Assembly (NCBI GenBank): GCA_903813345.2
Contig: CAIIXF020000010.1
Coordinates: 14,443,181-14,507,180 of the forward strand
Length of the DNA: 64,000 nt
Source: Owenia fusiformis
Taxonomy: Eukaryota > Annelida > Polychaeta > Sabellida > Oweniidae
Direction of reading: 5' to 3'
The position numbers were made by a program, and so were the translations under genes. The notes under the pieces were generated by a model. The model searched no databases. It saw nothing but the letters and a program-made list of their open reading frames with translations, and was not told where the DNA came from. Below are positions 24,665 to 39,400 of the stretch, one piece after another (within the stretch, counting starts at the first letter, position 1; every line of letters begins with the position of its first letter).

Positions 24665-27491
24665 TTATGGCAAGTATTCATCATCAGATTCAACTCCTGT
24701 CTCAATGTTCCTTGTAAGCATATAATTGTCCATGTCAATTGAGCGGCAGTTATTGATGGCATAGCGCATACGGTCAGCCATCTTGGATTTACTGGAATAT
24801 GGAGGGAGACGGAGCTGGAAGAAGCAGGTCTGTGATGTAGGGAGACTGTCTATTGCCTGGAAATATCAATGGAACTATGGTTATTTGTTAATATAATTCA
24901 TATATTGTTCATTATTCAGTTATTTGCACAGCTGAGACAATGTAATGAGCAATCTACTGTACAATGTGAAGTATGAAACACATGTTATTATAGTTGTTAT
25001 ATTATTGTTAACCAAGTGACAGAGTGGGACAAATGTCCTCCACCATGAAGTATTCTTCCACTTCATAATATCATAAAGTTTTATCATGGAAATTCAACCA
25101 TTCATAGTGCCCAACTTGAAAATGGGATTTGGGTGAATTCTGGACACCACTGGATCTATTGGGAAGTACAGTTCCACTTTGTTCCACTCATACAGTTCCA
25201 CTTTGTGCTGGTTTGTGTGCCCCAATGCTTCATCCCTTATGCAAGTAATAACTACCTTATCAACTCTCATGATCTGGAATCTCTGGGCTATATCTGATGG
25301 GTTGACAGGAAGGCGAGATCTCCCAGAAACAAAGCGCATGAAGAGAACCTTCTCCTCTGAGGTGAATGCCTCTAGATTCTCCCAGAACCACTGTATCAAT
25401 GGGTGGCCCTCATCCACCTCACGGTATCTACAATCATTAGAGGAATTCTATACTATTTCAATATATATATTCAAATTCTGTTATTCTACCAAAGCCTGCG
25501 CCATATGTTTTAATATCAACGACATTTAATGTGTGCTACCAAATGCCACCATCATCCATTATATCACAAGAGCCCATTTTTGAAGCTTGACATAGAACGA
25601 CAATGGAACCAACCTTAGTACCTTCTGTAAGTTCCTACCATGGAATATTTTTAGTTCAATTATTAAATACAAAACACTGAATTGTGGAGGATCAACCTAG
25701 AGGATAAAAGCATTATTAAGACTCCCTCAAATGTGTTAAGAATGTACCTGACAACTTTCTTGAGTATGTGTGTTTGTATCTCAGGTATGCCACAGACCAG
25801 CTGTTCTAAATACCTAGCAGTGAGAAGAGATAACAGAGGCACTGGAATAACACATGCCATACCCTCCCTTATAGCAGCAACCTGAAAAAACAATAGTTGT
25901 ATCATATTATAAAGGAGTCATTAGGGGTTTCATTAGCAGCAGCACTAGCAGATCTAGATGGTTATGGATTGTCAATAACGCATTGCATATACTGAAATCA
26001 GATGTGAATCGAATCTATGCCCTGAAATTGGTCAGAATGCACCAAATGATGTTCAATTATCATCTAATTTACAATTAACTGAATGTATTATTTGTCTAGG
26101 TAATACCCACCTGCAAATCTGTTTCATGGGCTCGACAATAGATGGCTCTCTCAACATAAACATGTCTATTACTGAAGGTCAGTGGGATACTGTTCCCTCC
26201 GGGCACAATAGGTATGGTCCTTCCATCTGCACTGTGGCCCTCAAATGTGTCAAGTGGGATCATCTCATTGAAACTGCACTCATTTATCCCACTCAGGTGG
26301 ATGTCATTGATGCCTTGTAAGCTTTGGATGTACAGGAGGTCCACCTGCAATTGGTATAAATTATCATCATGCTTAGAATTCCATGTAATTGCAATTCTGA
26401 TATGAAATTATTTAAAGCTCAGTGTTTTCATACTGTTTTCATACCTAAAACCCAGTACTCATAATTTATCCATAACCCAAAATGAAAGTTTGTAGATGAG
26501 ATGAATCCTTACCTCCTCCAAATCCTCCTTGTTAAGTGGCATTCCAGCCAGTTGTTTCCAGACTACTGGGGCAAGGTGCAGATGTAGAGGTTTCTTAGTT
26601 CTTATAGCAACAGCAAATAGGATCCCTAGGAACTTTAACATGGACAGATGCTCATCTGATGTCATTGCAGGGTTTAGTATAAACCTGGAATAAAATAAGT
26701 TTAATTCTAAAAATTAAGTTAAGAAATCAACAAAGTACATCTAGTGGATAATATAAGGGGCTTTATAGGCAATATCTGAGGATGGTATGGATATCTATTT
26801 TTAGATCTCCATACTGGTATGGTAATTCATTTTGAAAGCAAGATGCTTCATACCTGACCTTGTGCCTGGTTTGACAAATATCTTATATGGATCAACATTA
26901 CCATTACAGGAGTAAAACAATGATTAATTTAGCAAAAATGAATGAAGCTGATTAAACATAGGCTGTGAATTATATCTGCACCTGTCTCTGTTGTAGCCAG
27001 TCTCATTCTGTCCATTGGGAGTAGGAATCAGCAATGGCACTACTCCAGTCTCTAACTCCTAAAATATGAGAATTCAAAAATGAAACAATAAATACATACA
27101 AACCACATATGAATTTTCTAATATTCTGGTCATAAGGGTTTCACTGTAATTTCTGAACAATTGTCTGAATAAATAAATGCAAAAATTACATGGTTACAAC
27201 TTACAATGTACAAGTACAGCCAACTGTTTTTACATTTTATGGATTCAATTATAGGCTTATCAAACCGGGAGGGCTTTCATAATCCAATGGGTGAGTTACT
27301 TAAAAACATAGCTTGGCAGACAAACCTGACACATTTCAGTGATAGTATCATCAAAGACTCCCCCTGCGTCATCGGCCCCCTCTCCTATAAGCTTCACCTT
27401 CCAGGCTCTAGCTGGGAGTCGCAGCTCTGCAGGCTTCAACTTCACAACCTGTCGCGCAATCTGAGTAAATATTGGCTTGCATTTCTTTCCC
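24665..27491 (-). other. HERC1: HERC1 HECT catalytic domain exons
   Basis: Exons 27326-27491, 26982-27058, 26513-26684, 26111-26344, 25748-25881, 25256-25427 and 24665-24856. The N-lobe has [18 protein letters not shown] and NSIPLTFSN; the C-lobe has [12 protein letters not shown]. The active-site loop [17 protein letters not shown] carries the catalytic Cys codon at 24824-24826. The protein ends after [19 protein letters not shown] plus Leu-Pro. The domain is complete (about 382 residues with its lead-in) and all usual motifs are intact, so the ligase should be active. Confidence 0.97.
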
Positions 27492-30400
27492 CTGAAATAA
27501 GACAATTCACATACATTATATGGTCATGTCTTGCATGTTTCTTCCTTCTAGTTTGTTTAAGTTTTAATTTGATGACATTTCAAAGTACATTGTGTGTCCT
27601 CCATCATTAAATGGTTTTGATAGTATTCATTGTGACCCTCTTAAAACACTTTGCCCTTTGTGCTGGAATTTGAAATTGATCTTTATGACCTCATTACAAG
27701 TTTCCCAAGAGCTCCCACAGGCAGACCAAAAATGCTTTCAAAGATGAAAGATAAATTCCAGAGGCTAGTTTAAATACAATATATAATTGCACTGATACTG
27801 TGATACATCCATTAACATTCCAGAATATTTATTGAAATAAATAAGCATAAGTTATATATGAGGAGTTAGATCAATATATGTGATATATATATATTAAGCA
27901 ATGGTAGACATTAACCATCTGAACTTGCACTTTATATTGAGAAACTCACCTTGTAGAGAGCCTCTTGACTGTAATCTGGGGACCATAGTTCTTCCCCTGC
28001 ACCATTGTCTTTCCTATTGACCTCACCATGGCCAATGTGTAAACCCGTGGTGCTAAGATATTGCGTATCCGTCCGTTAATCAACCCCTCAGTGCCTGAAT
28101 TTTTCATTAGGAGATCATCTTGATTGGGTGCGAGATTCAGAAGCCTCCAAGATGAGTAGATGAGATCAGAGAAATGATGCAACACACGAAGCCTTGATTT
28201 TATTGCCTCAATGTTACAGCTTTGGAGGTGGGAATACTGGGCAGGGATCTCTGAGGGTGTGCCTAGCTGGGACCAGGCTGAGGACACCCTGGATCTGTTT
28301 GGTAAGGGAGGTGCACTCCAGGCTGCAGAGTGGGTCCTCCCAGCACTGATCTGACGCACATTCTCTCCGGAGAGGCTGGGGATAAGAGTGGGTTCCCTCA
28401 CAGCACCTAAACAATATGAATGAAGTTATATCAATCCAAGTCCACCTGCTCTAACCGAAATTACTCAATTTTGGAACTGTTGCCATATTAATTTTTGTGC
28501 CGAAATCTGCTGGCTCAGATATACAGACTCAAGGTGTCTGGGCCACAATTATGTTGCACCCTGTAGGTTGTACTGACCTGTATGGGAGAGGCCAAGCTGA
28601 CCATCACCATTACTGCCCCAAGCCCATACATCTCCAGAGCTGGTTAGGGCCAGGGTGTGTTCAGAGCCCACTGCAATGTCCTCTATGAAATAACCAGACA
28701 GTGCTGCCACCTCCTGGGGCCGACTGAAGTTATGAGCAGATGGCTCAGTCTGCCCAATCAGTCGATCTACAGAAGAATAGATACACATGCTGAATAATCA
28801 ACAAAGTGTCATTTATTCGTAAAAGTGGATATAATCTAACCAAGTCACCTAGCATTGGGTCTCAAAATTTTCTCAATGGGCCTTTTAGCAAAAATGAAAA
28901 ATTGGCATCAATTTAGTTTAAATGGTGATTTCCCATCTCCTCTTTTTTAGAATTTGCTTGAAAGTCAAATCATCATTCAAATATCCAATATTTCTATTCC
29001 TCATGATCATTCAAAAGAAGAACTTGGAAAACACATAAAAGAAAGCAATCCTATTTCAACTACATGTATATGTAAATATATGTAAACTATACGACATACC
29101 TTGTCCCCAAGTGAGCACCCTTCCATCTTTAGTCAAAGCTACACTGAACTGTGTACCACATGCTACTTTTTTAATCCCAATACCACTCAAGCTCTCAATC
29201 TTGGTTGGCATAGCTTTAGATGTGGAGTTACCATGCCCCAGTTTGCTATAATCACCATCCCCGAATGACCAGACTGTGTTCCCATCTGTGGACACACACA
29301 GAGTGTGGTTGAGACCACAGGCAACCTGGAAACATTTGAGATATTTCTTTGACTAAACTGTACATGAAATTTTAGAGTACATTTAGAGATAACATCAAAG
29401 CATGAATAGTGAATACAAATCATGGATTAATTTAATATGTCCTTTGAAAATTAGCAGATGAGGTTTATCTGACTGGTTTAAGTTACGAGTACAAATCAGA
29501 AAAGTTCAACTACATAATATAAAGGAACTATGTTTTAACATACAGTGGTTATATTTACACGCATTCCATAGTAACTTCAGAGAACAAAGCAGGCTATAAT
29601 GGTTAAAGCCTAAACCCTCCAAAATTAATGAATTGATATAAATGAGTTACAGGCCCATAGCCAGGATTTGCCAAGGGGGGTTCACTTTTTGAACCCCCAA
29701 CCCCCCCTGGCTACAGGCCTGAGTTATGCAAATAAAAACCATAGCCTATTCAAAAAACATTGAAAACAGCTCACCATTCTAATCTGATACGATTCAAGGC
29801 CTGTGACCCTCTCAGGCACTTTCTTGTTGGATGTAGACCCCAGGCCAAGTCTACCATAATCACCATTACCAAAGGTATACAGCTTGCCATCTGCTGATAC
29901 TACTGCACTGTGCTTGAACCCACAAGCAAGCTGCAACATAATGAGGGGATGAATATTGAAAATCAAGTTGTTCTACTTGTATTTTACAATTCTACTGTAA
30001 ACCAATTCACTTCATTTTATGGAATGCTTTGATCAATTTTTCAAATATGAGTTAACATTTACCTTTAAATGTTTCACGACTAATAATTTTTGAAAAATAA
30101 CAATGGAAATGTTTATGTTTTTTGCAAATACACTTGCATAACATACATGTATAATGTCCTCTCCTTGTAAAGCTTCGATTTGTCTTGGACGTCTCTGACG
30201 GTCACTGTTGCCGTGTCCCAGCTTACCATAGTCCCCGTCCCCCCAGCTGAACACCTCCCCGCTTTCTGTCAAAGCGAGGCTGTGGCCATCTGAGCCAACA
30301 GATGTCACTAGCTGAGTCACGATAAACCCTGATGAGTAAAGAAAGCACAAATAGTAATAGGATGCATTAGAAAAAATAAAAAAATAGGCTCGTTGTATGA

Positions 30401-33400
30401 GCCAAACAACTCAATCTAGTCGCCAGCTAAATACCACCCATTTGAAATTTACAGAAAACACTAATCCCATATACAATACATACCATTTTCTTCCTATTTC
30501 GAAGAGCGTGACACATATAAGTTCTTTGAGCCTTAAGATTAGAATATTTTTACCCCATGAATGTTGTTCTGTATTTTAACTGAAGTAATGCTGCCTGTTA
30601 AGATCAGACATGTAATCAATATAACTTTTCCCTAAAAAGCATAGGAAAGTTGCATATATCATTATCATCCAGCTATATACCTTGAAGGGCTGAGACAATG
30701 GTTAGAGAGTGGAGGTCATCTGAGTTGCCTTGCCCTAGCCTGCCATAACTGCCCTCCCCACATCCTAGCACACTCCCATTTGACTGGATCACAAATGTGC
30801 AGTTCTGGCCACATATAATCTGAAATGGCAGGGAAAAGTTAGAAAAAATAATGCTTTATCAAACACAATAATATAAAGATAGTATTCACACTACCCAGCA
30901 CTTCTGCAACCTTGTAATAATCAGATGGATGATTTCTCAACTCACTACTTCAACAATAAAACATGAACCATCTTTCTTCTCAATTATACAAATTTGAACA
31001 CATTAGCATTAACATATCCTACCTAAAATATTACCATCTGGTAAATAATTGTAAATGGTTACAATGGTGTCACAGTTTGTTACAAATGTCCATTCTTGAT
31101 GATATTGACATAAATAATTTGAATTCAAATATTGTAGTATAATATAACAGCATTGTGAAAAATATACAGTGCATACACTATTAAGTTTCAATCAAAAATA
31201 GTTAAGGAAACAGACACACGATTGATGGAATCAAGGAAGATCACACAAAACTTGCCTGTTGAGCAGAAGAGAAAGAAGCAGCCCGGGTTGGAACCACAGC
31301 ATTACGTCCAAGTTCACATAACTGACCATGTCTCCCTCCTCCCCAAAGGAAGGCATCACACTTGCCACCAAGCTGCCAGTCCTCTGGTCTTTGTGTTGCC
31401 CAGCTCATTATTTGTTCATCATGGTTCCAGTCCCACTTGGTGTTGTCCTGTCAGAAATATTTATCTATTTAATTGTTTTTTGGAACAGAGTCCTAAGAAA
31501 AATGCATAATACCAAGATTTTGAAGTGTGATAAACTTGAGGACTTCAGTTTCTGTTTTTTTCCTTTGACTTCCTAGTATAACCAAGCTCTTATTCTTTAA
31601 AGAGAAAATCTGTTATCAACTTTGTTTAACTAGCAATGATTAAACAAGCAGTGATACAAAATAAAGATGGCATTATGGTCATTCCTCCTATTAAAATGTA
31701 AATAACCATAGAACTGGGCAACAACCTACCAAAGCAATCACATCAGATTTCTTCACTCCATCAGATCCCGTGACAGCATTGATGAATGCACTGGGGAATG
31801 TTCTCTTCCTGTATATAGCATCTGATGCCTTTATGGCACTACAATAGTTGTATAACCACATCCATTCTGATATCATAGACTGGGACACTGAAATCAACAT
31901 GAAGTGTATATAGCATCTGATGCCTTTGTGGCACTACAATACAGTAAAACCTGTCCGATGGAATACCTCTCTGTAGGGAAAACCTATGAACAAGGAATGC
32001 TTTTCAAAAGAACCGAATATTTTTCCATTGACTTACATGTTAACGGACCCTCTCTGTAGGGAAAACCTGTGAACAGGGAATAAGGAACACTATTTTGGGG
32101 CAAATTATGAAAATTCACCTGTGAACAAGGAATATTGGTGACACTGTTTATTCCATTATTTTTCAGAGGTGTGAAAGTCTTAAGCCAATATCTGAATATA
32201 AAAAGCTTGGATTAATATGATTGAGATAAAGATATGCCAATTGTTTACATGATGGAGCATCCCACCCACTGTTAATTAACCTGATTTATTTTAAAACTAA
32301 TACTAATCTGTTTGTTACTTAATATCATGACACTAATTCTTCCTTTCAAAAACCTAATTGCATCAAATCAGTTGTGATAATCTTGGGACTGACACAATTG
32401 TTTTATGGAGATAACAGATAGTAAGTAAATGGACATGTTGAGCCAAATCTCTTTAAATCTTTTACTGATCCAACTTCTAGATGAAACTTGAAATTCAGTT
32501 CTTAGCAATATATCTCTACACATCATATCAATAATTACATCAACTAGACATCATCAGACGCTAGCAGCAGCTAAAATCAAAATGGGGAGAATGTAACCAA
32601 GTATGGAGCCAGCATTTGTAAAATCAGTCAATATATATACAAATATGCTTATTCGGCAAGTTTGAGTTTGCTGAAAGTGCGGCCCCTCTCTATAGGGAAA
32701 ACCTCTGAACAAGGAAACTTTCCCCCAGTCCCAAGAGCATTCCCTGTTCGCAGGTTTTACTGTAGTTCTATAACCACATCCATTCTGATATCATAGACTG
32801 GGACACTGAAATCAACATGAAGTGTACGTATATAGCATCTGATGCCTTTATGGCACTACAATAGTTGTATAGCCACATCCATTCTGATATCATAGACTGG
32901 GACACTGAAATCAACATGAAGTGTACGTATATAGCATCTGATGCTTTTATGGCACTACAATAGTTGTATAGCCACATCCATTCTGATATCATAGACTGGG
33001 ACACTGAAATCAACATGAAGTGTATATAGCATCTGATGCCTTTATGGCACTACAATAGTTGTATAGCCACATCCATTCAGATATCATAGACTGTGACACT
33101 GAAATCAACATGAAGTCAAGTTGGTTATGATGTATTATCATCGTGAAACATGCAAAACAAGTATGTTTTTAAGACTGGCAAAACGCTTTCAGCATTCAAT
33201 ATATCCATATAGTTCCAAAGAGGTAACAAGGTATAATGATGAATTTAGGTGACTTTTTGAAAAATTGCCACGCTTTTACAACATTTTTTGTTCGCAGCAC
33301 TTTTTTCTGAAGAATCCAATAGTAAAATAATATCAATTGGACAATTATGCATCTTATATCATTAAAGACCTCATGATTAGATATTTCAAATTGGAAAAGT

Positions 33401-36400
33401 TTCTTTTGTTGCAACCTATTACAAGAGAATAACAAAAATTGTGAATCATTTGCAGAAAATTGACTGTATTGTGTTCTAAGTTGAGATGGAAACATTGTCC
33501 ATTCATTAAATCTAAACTTTCAGCAGTAAAATAATTCATGAGTCCTACCATCCTGAGCTTTCATATGAGGCGGACAGGGCATAAAGCAGAGAACCTCATC
33601 TAAGCGTAGGCCTACAGTGAGAGAGGCCAGGCATTGCAGATAGCTGCTGTGTGTCAGTTGGTCCCCACTGTGAACAAGACTCTGTAAAGCAACAGCAAAA
33701 TAATACACTACAAAGGAGCAATAAAGAAAGAGCTTGTATGCAAGAAATTGATGCAAACAACCAATACAAGTTTACACCTGGTCTAGTACAATGTTTCCAA
33801 ACAGTACTATTATCTATAAATGTATCATCGTTTTTTATTTGATAATCACAAAACAAGCATTTCTTGTTTTATTTACATGTTATCCAAGACACAGGAACTA
33901 GAAGATTTGATCTGCCCTCTATAAAGTCATTGAGTGCATTATTCTAAATTTATAGAACACATATTATATGATACCATAATTCAATTAAAAATATGTAAGT
34001 GCTAACCTTTTCATAGAGATATTGTTCCATTAGTATGAGTGGGAGACGATGGAGTAAGTTCTTAAGACAAGACGCTTGGCTTAATCCTACAATTCCTTGC
34101 AGTTTAAGTGACTTCCTGCACAAAGCTAGTACTTTATACCTACTATAGATGTCAGGACTGTAGTGAATAACCATCACATCCTGAAAAAGATGAGTTAAGA
34201 ATGTGAATGTTCCAACATACTCATTTCCAGAGGTGTACGAGTACATGTTTTGTTATATAAACAGGTGCTTATTTATATTCAGAGTTTTCTTACATGTATA
34301 TTTTTTCATTTGATAAACATGAACAATGTTCAACAAAGCCCAAATGTCCAATATAAGTCGTATCCTGCTTATGTCAAGGTTGTTCTAAAAATGCATAAGA
34401 GAATACGATTAAAGGGTCTTGTCACTCTTAAACTGTTTTTGCATTGAAAATGGGACCCTTTCAATATTTCTAAAATATGACATAATGGGTAAGCCAATTC
34501 TTCAGGCAAAACAATCAAGACTCCTAAATCCCAAAATTTAAAAGAAACACTACTATTCACACACTACAAAGAGATGATATTGTACCTTAGATCTACTGTA
34601 GCATGCTGCTAGACCATGGTCACCATACCAACACAGACTCTGGACTCCTCCATCACCTGTCACAGTTTGCAGTAAGGCACTTTCCTGATCATAACAAAAC
34701 ACACATATACAATATAGTACCCCACACACAATTTTGTCGCCTACTTTGATGTATTGTAGAAAAATATCCAAAAAGAGTTTGCTTATAAAATTTGGCACAC
34801 TTAAACTTGAAACATTTTGTGACACTCAAATTTTTTTATTTGGAAATTTAAGTAATATTGACGAAAAACAACCAATTTTAAAATATTCATGTTTTAACAA
34901 AATTCGACGAAAATTTCCAGTTTTGCAGTTTTAGAGAGAGTTTAAATCATTTTGATAACATTTTGATTACAAACTTATTGCATTACATATGGTTTGTCTG
35001 TTCTCTTAAGATATTGTTACTATGTGTTGGAGATGTTTAACTCCTAAACAGAAATATTGTAAGTGTGGTTTTATCATTGTTTAAGAGTGAAGACCCCTTT
35101 TAATACTTTCAATACATGGACAGGTGCATGTATCATATGATTTGTTGGCTTAAAGTCTAAAAAGGTTTATCAGGGCACCAAAACACATCCCTGCTTGGAT
35201 TTCTATCCCATCCTACCACTACAGCATTTCCTACTGTCTCACTCGATTAAAGAGTAGCTCGCATCTCATAAAATCTCAAGAAAATTGTTGTATTTTGTTT
35301 AAGACAATTAAGGCATTATTAACAGTGAGCTTGCACTCAATTTTTCATTGGCCTACGATCGGGAGGCCTTATTCACCCAATACCTCATATGTGGCCACCG
35401 ACGGCTTACCTTTTGTTGGAAATGATTCACTTGGATTTAACATGTGAACTTTCAGGGGTAACATCATAACATTGTAACATTATAACAGTCACTCCTGCTT
35501 GGTTCAGTTTTGCTTTTACCAGTGGATTATAATGGTGTTTAATAGGAAAGGATTGACCAGAATATTCAAATTGTTTTGTAATCAATTTGTTACAAATTGT
35601 TTCAAAATCTACCTTAATTTAGGTCAAATCTGTAAATGCGTAGCAATTTAGAAACCGAAGTCAAATTGTGGTGAAGTCATATTACCCCAAATAAAAAAAT
35701 TCGAGTGTCACAAATTGTTTCAATTTAGTGTATGCCAAATTTCATGAGAAAACTCTTATTGGATATTTTTCTACAACACATCAAAGTAGGCGACAAAATT
35801 GTGTGTGGGGTACTAAGCATGTAACACAGTGGCGTAGTGTGGATATTTTGTTAGTGTACGCCACGAGTGAGTGCATCGAACTAGCTTTGAGGGTTGGGCT
35901 TGGGGGTTCTCCCCCAAGAAAATTTGAAAATGATATTGCATTTAAGGCATTCCGGGGCGTTTTAAAACACGAAAGTCCAACTAATGGGGACTAATAACAT
36001 GCAAATTATTAGCTGTTTTATCCATTTTTAAAGTGTAGCACAATTCAATATAAAAAAACAACCTTTCTCTTAATTTTGAGAGTAGGGTAGAGTCACATGG
36101 CTTTTAATGCGTATATGACGCTACACACCATGTATTTTAATCATGACTACACTGGATTTAAACATAATATGTGAGTGCAATTCTTCATGGAAGAAGAATT
36201 TAGGTCAATGGTAAAATGCTAAGAATCAGAGACTGACATGATTTTAAGTTCCTTTTTGAGATGGCATAATTGAAGAATATTTGTTGGTTCCTTGTGAATA
36301 TTTCTTGCAATTATATTACTCTTCTATGACAGATTCTACATTTTTATTATATTTCCTCTAAGTTCATGGAATTGATGTTTGGTTTTTGTGATGAAATATT

Positions 36401-39400
36401 ATAGATATCCATTTTATCAACTTCTTAAAATACAATATTGATGTATTCACACTACTATACCTAACCCCTAGAAATGAATAAGATACTTTGTTTGTCTAAT
36501 TGTATTGTTTAGTATATTTTTGAAAGTGCCTTATTAACATCTAACATTCAACCGATAAACCATTAATAAGGAACAGACAAATAAAAACAAATACATAATC
36601 ATTACTAATAAGCCAAATGGGTTGCTCATGAACACCAAATGCAAGGTATAGTTGAGTGGTATTACCTGAAGTGAGAATATATTGGTCCACCCTTTGGTAC
36701 AGCCAGTGGCCAGTAGCAGGGCATTAGGGCTGAACTTAAGGCTGGTAATGGGGGTCATGTGACCAAGTAAGACACAGATGTTCCTATATTGCACTGAGGC
36801 TTCGGGGGTGGAAGCTGGACTTGGACTAGTGCCACTCCTTGGGGAGTTGGTGTCCTGGAATATATGAAAGGTTGTCAATGTTGGTATGTATTGTATCAAT
36901 AGACTGTAAAAAATTTAAGTTTTTAAAATTTCATTTTACTCATCAAAAAGTAAATACAATTATTATATCATTCTGGTGCTGGCACAATAAAAAAATGTTC
37001 CAGTATCCGTATTCTACATTTCTATGTAATTGACAATAAACTTACCTGTGTGTGGATCTGGCTTGTCTCACTAATGGGTGAGGTGTCTCTTGTAGACATG
37101 AGAGACTGGGGGGTAGACACATGAGCCCCTGGCTGTGGAATAGTCCAAACATGTACCCTACCATCTGTGCAACCACTGGAATATAAACGTACATGTATAT
37201 ATGTAAGAAACATGAGCCCCTGGCTGGGGAATAGTCCAAACATGTACCCTACCATCTGTGCAACCACTGGAATATAAACGTACATGTATATGTAAGAAAC
37301 ATGTACCCCTGGCTGTGGAATAGTCCAAACATGTACCCTACCATCTGTGCAACCACTGGAATATACACATTTATTATATCATTGAAATGTTTCTTGCTTT
37401 CTCATTGGATAAGAACAGATGATTAAAAATATTAGGGTGTATTTCATTGTTTCCTGCAGTCTCCAGCTGCAGCCTCGTTTTCAACTGTATATACCACGGT
37501 GTACCAGGGAGTATATACCACGGTAGTAGGTCCCGTATGTTATGACGTCACAACAATATAATAGAAAATTCTTGGACACGCATGGCAACCAAGCTTCATT
37601 GTTATGACGTCAAAGCTTATATTTTTAGTATGAGCATTGGTACTCATAGTAATTGTGCATCCATTGCCATGTTCTTGATGTTTATAAACCAGTGATGTCA
37701 CAAGACATCTTGCACGTGCGACTTTTGAGGGTGAAAGATGGCAATATCTTGCATCAGATTAAGAGTGATTGTATCTTGGTTATTAATATGTGACACATGT
37801 ATTCAAATCTAATAATGTATAATAATGTATTAAATGGTTTAAAGACGCCTAATTTGTAGAAGATTCAAATGATATAATAAATCAAATATTCCATTCTATT
37901 CTATGTTCATCTTTCCCTCAGTATATTTCCCGCAGCCCGAAAGGCAAGGTATATATATCATGTAAGAAACATGTCCACTGTATTTGTATTTGCAGACTAG
38001 CAGTAAGTCTGTTGTGTATTATATACAGTACAGTATAATGGACATTCTAAATAGGGTGCACCCAAAATAATGACAAGCAAATCCATCACATTGGTTGGAA
38101 AACTTATTGTTTGAAAAAAATTTCCATCATTTTCAATGTTTCAATTTTTCACCAATATAGATCATTCCATCAAATATGAACAAAATTATTCTATTGGTAC
38201 TTGGATCATTTGCCAGACAGACAGACTGATGGACAAAAAATGTGTATATAACTATGTATTGTACTCAGCAAGTGTATTAAATCATGGAACAAATTACGTA
38301 AGAAATAAACTTTAAATAAACTTAAAAAAGAATTATTTTAAGTAACCAGAAAGGGTTATTCTACACCCACAAATAAAAGATATATTCAGTTCTTTCATTA
38401 TAAAAGGTCATGATGTCCTTTAACACAGCGAGTCAATACTCTCTATACAGGCCTCTACATCTGTTATTCAAGTGGTTTCTGATAACAATGTGTTTAATAT
38501 TTAAACGAGTTCTGAGAACTGTTTAACATAAAGTATACATTATTGATTCATAGTTAATAAGGGAAGGCGTAACATTCAAGATAAGTTTTAAAAAGAAACA
38601 AGACGATATTCTACCAAATGAACCATTGGAATTTATCATAGCTTCACTTTTAAGGACATAAACAGTAGACAATACTTGTATATATCAGGGTTAAAGCCTT
38701 GAAGAACAGTTCAAGACAGTATTATTACAGTATTATTAAGTTTTGTGTCACAATTTTACACTTAGTTGGAATATGGCAACCCTTAAAGATGATCTTAATA
38801 AAGCTGCTCTTACTTGTGGAATATGCAAAGATATTCTGACAGATCCAAGGACATTGCCATGTATGCACATATATTGCCTCAATTGTCTAGAAAGTCTTAC
38901 AGAAAAGAGCAAACCTCAAGAAGGTACGTTCAACTGTCCAGAATGCAGACAGGTGTGCACCGTGCCACATGAAGGGGCGGGAGAGTTCAAGGTGAGCCCT
39001 ACAGTTGCATTTTTGGTTGATGCCTTTAAGGACAGTCAGCAGACCAAAGCGCCAGAATGTGATTCATGTAGTGAATCATTTGAAAATCATACCCCAGCTA
39101 GAATTCGTTGCTTGGACTGCAATAAGAAGTTCTGCACTTCATGCTGCAAGATTCATGACACACTGTTGAAGGACCACAAACTGCTTGAAATTACGGGTGA
39201 TGGTGCACAAGATTTGAAAACAGCGGTCAAGTCTATTAAAGAACGCATGGTCTACTGCCAGGAACATCCCACCAAACCTATAGAATTGTACTGTAAGGTT
39301 GATAAGGCAGTGATTTGTCAGTTGTGTTACCCCATTAGCCACTCTGGCCATGCTTGTGAGGACATTAAATCTATGTTTCCTAAAAGCTTGAAACCCATTG

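Noticed and set aside
32768-33016. Protein of 33-residue repeats
   Set aside because: It is read-through of copied exon edges including intron sequence; there is no start context or donor of its own.
38743-38772. Extended N-terminus of the TRIM protein
   Set aside because: The extension has no ATG (it would start at TTG), while ATG 38773 has a good context and begins a typical TRIM N-terminus.
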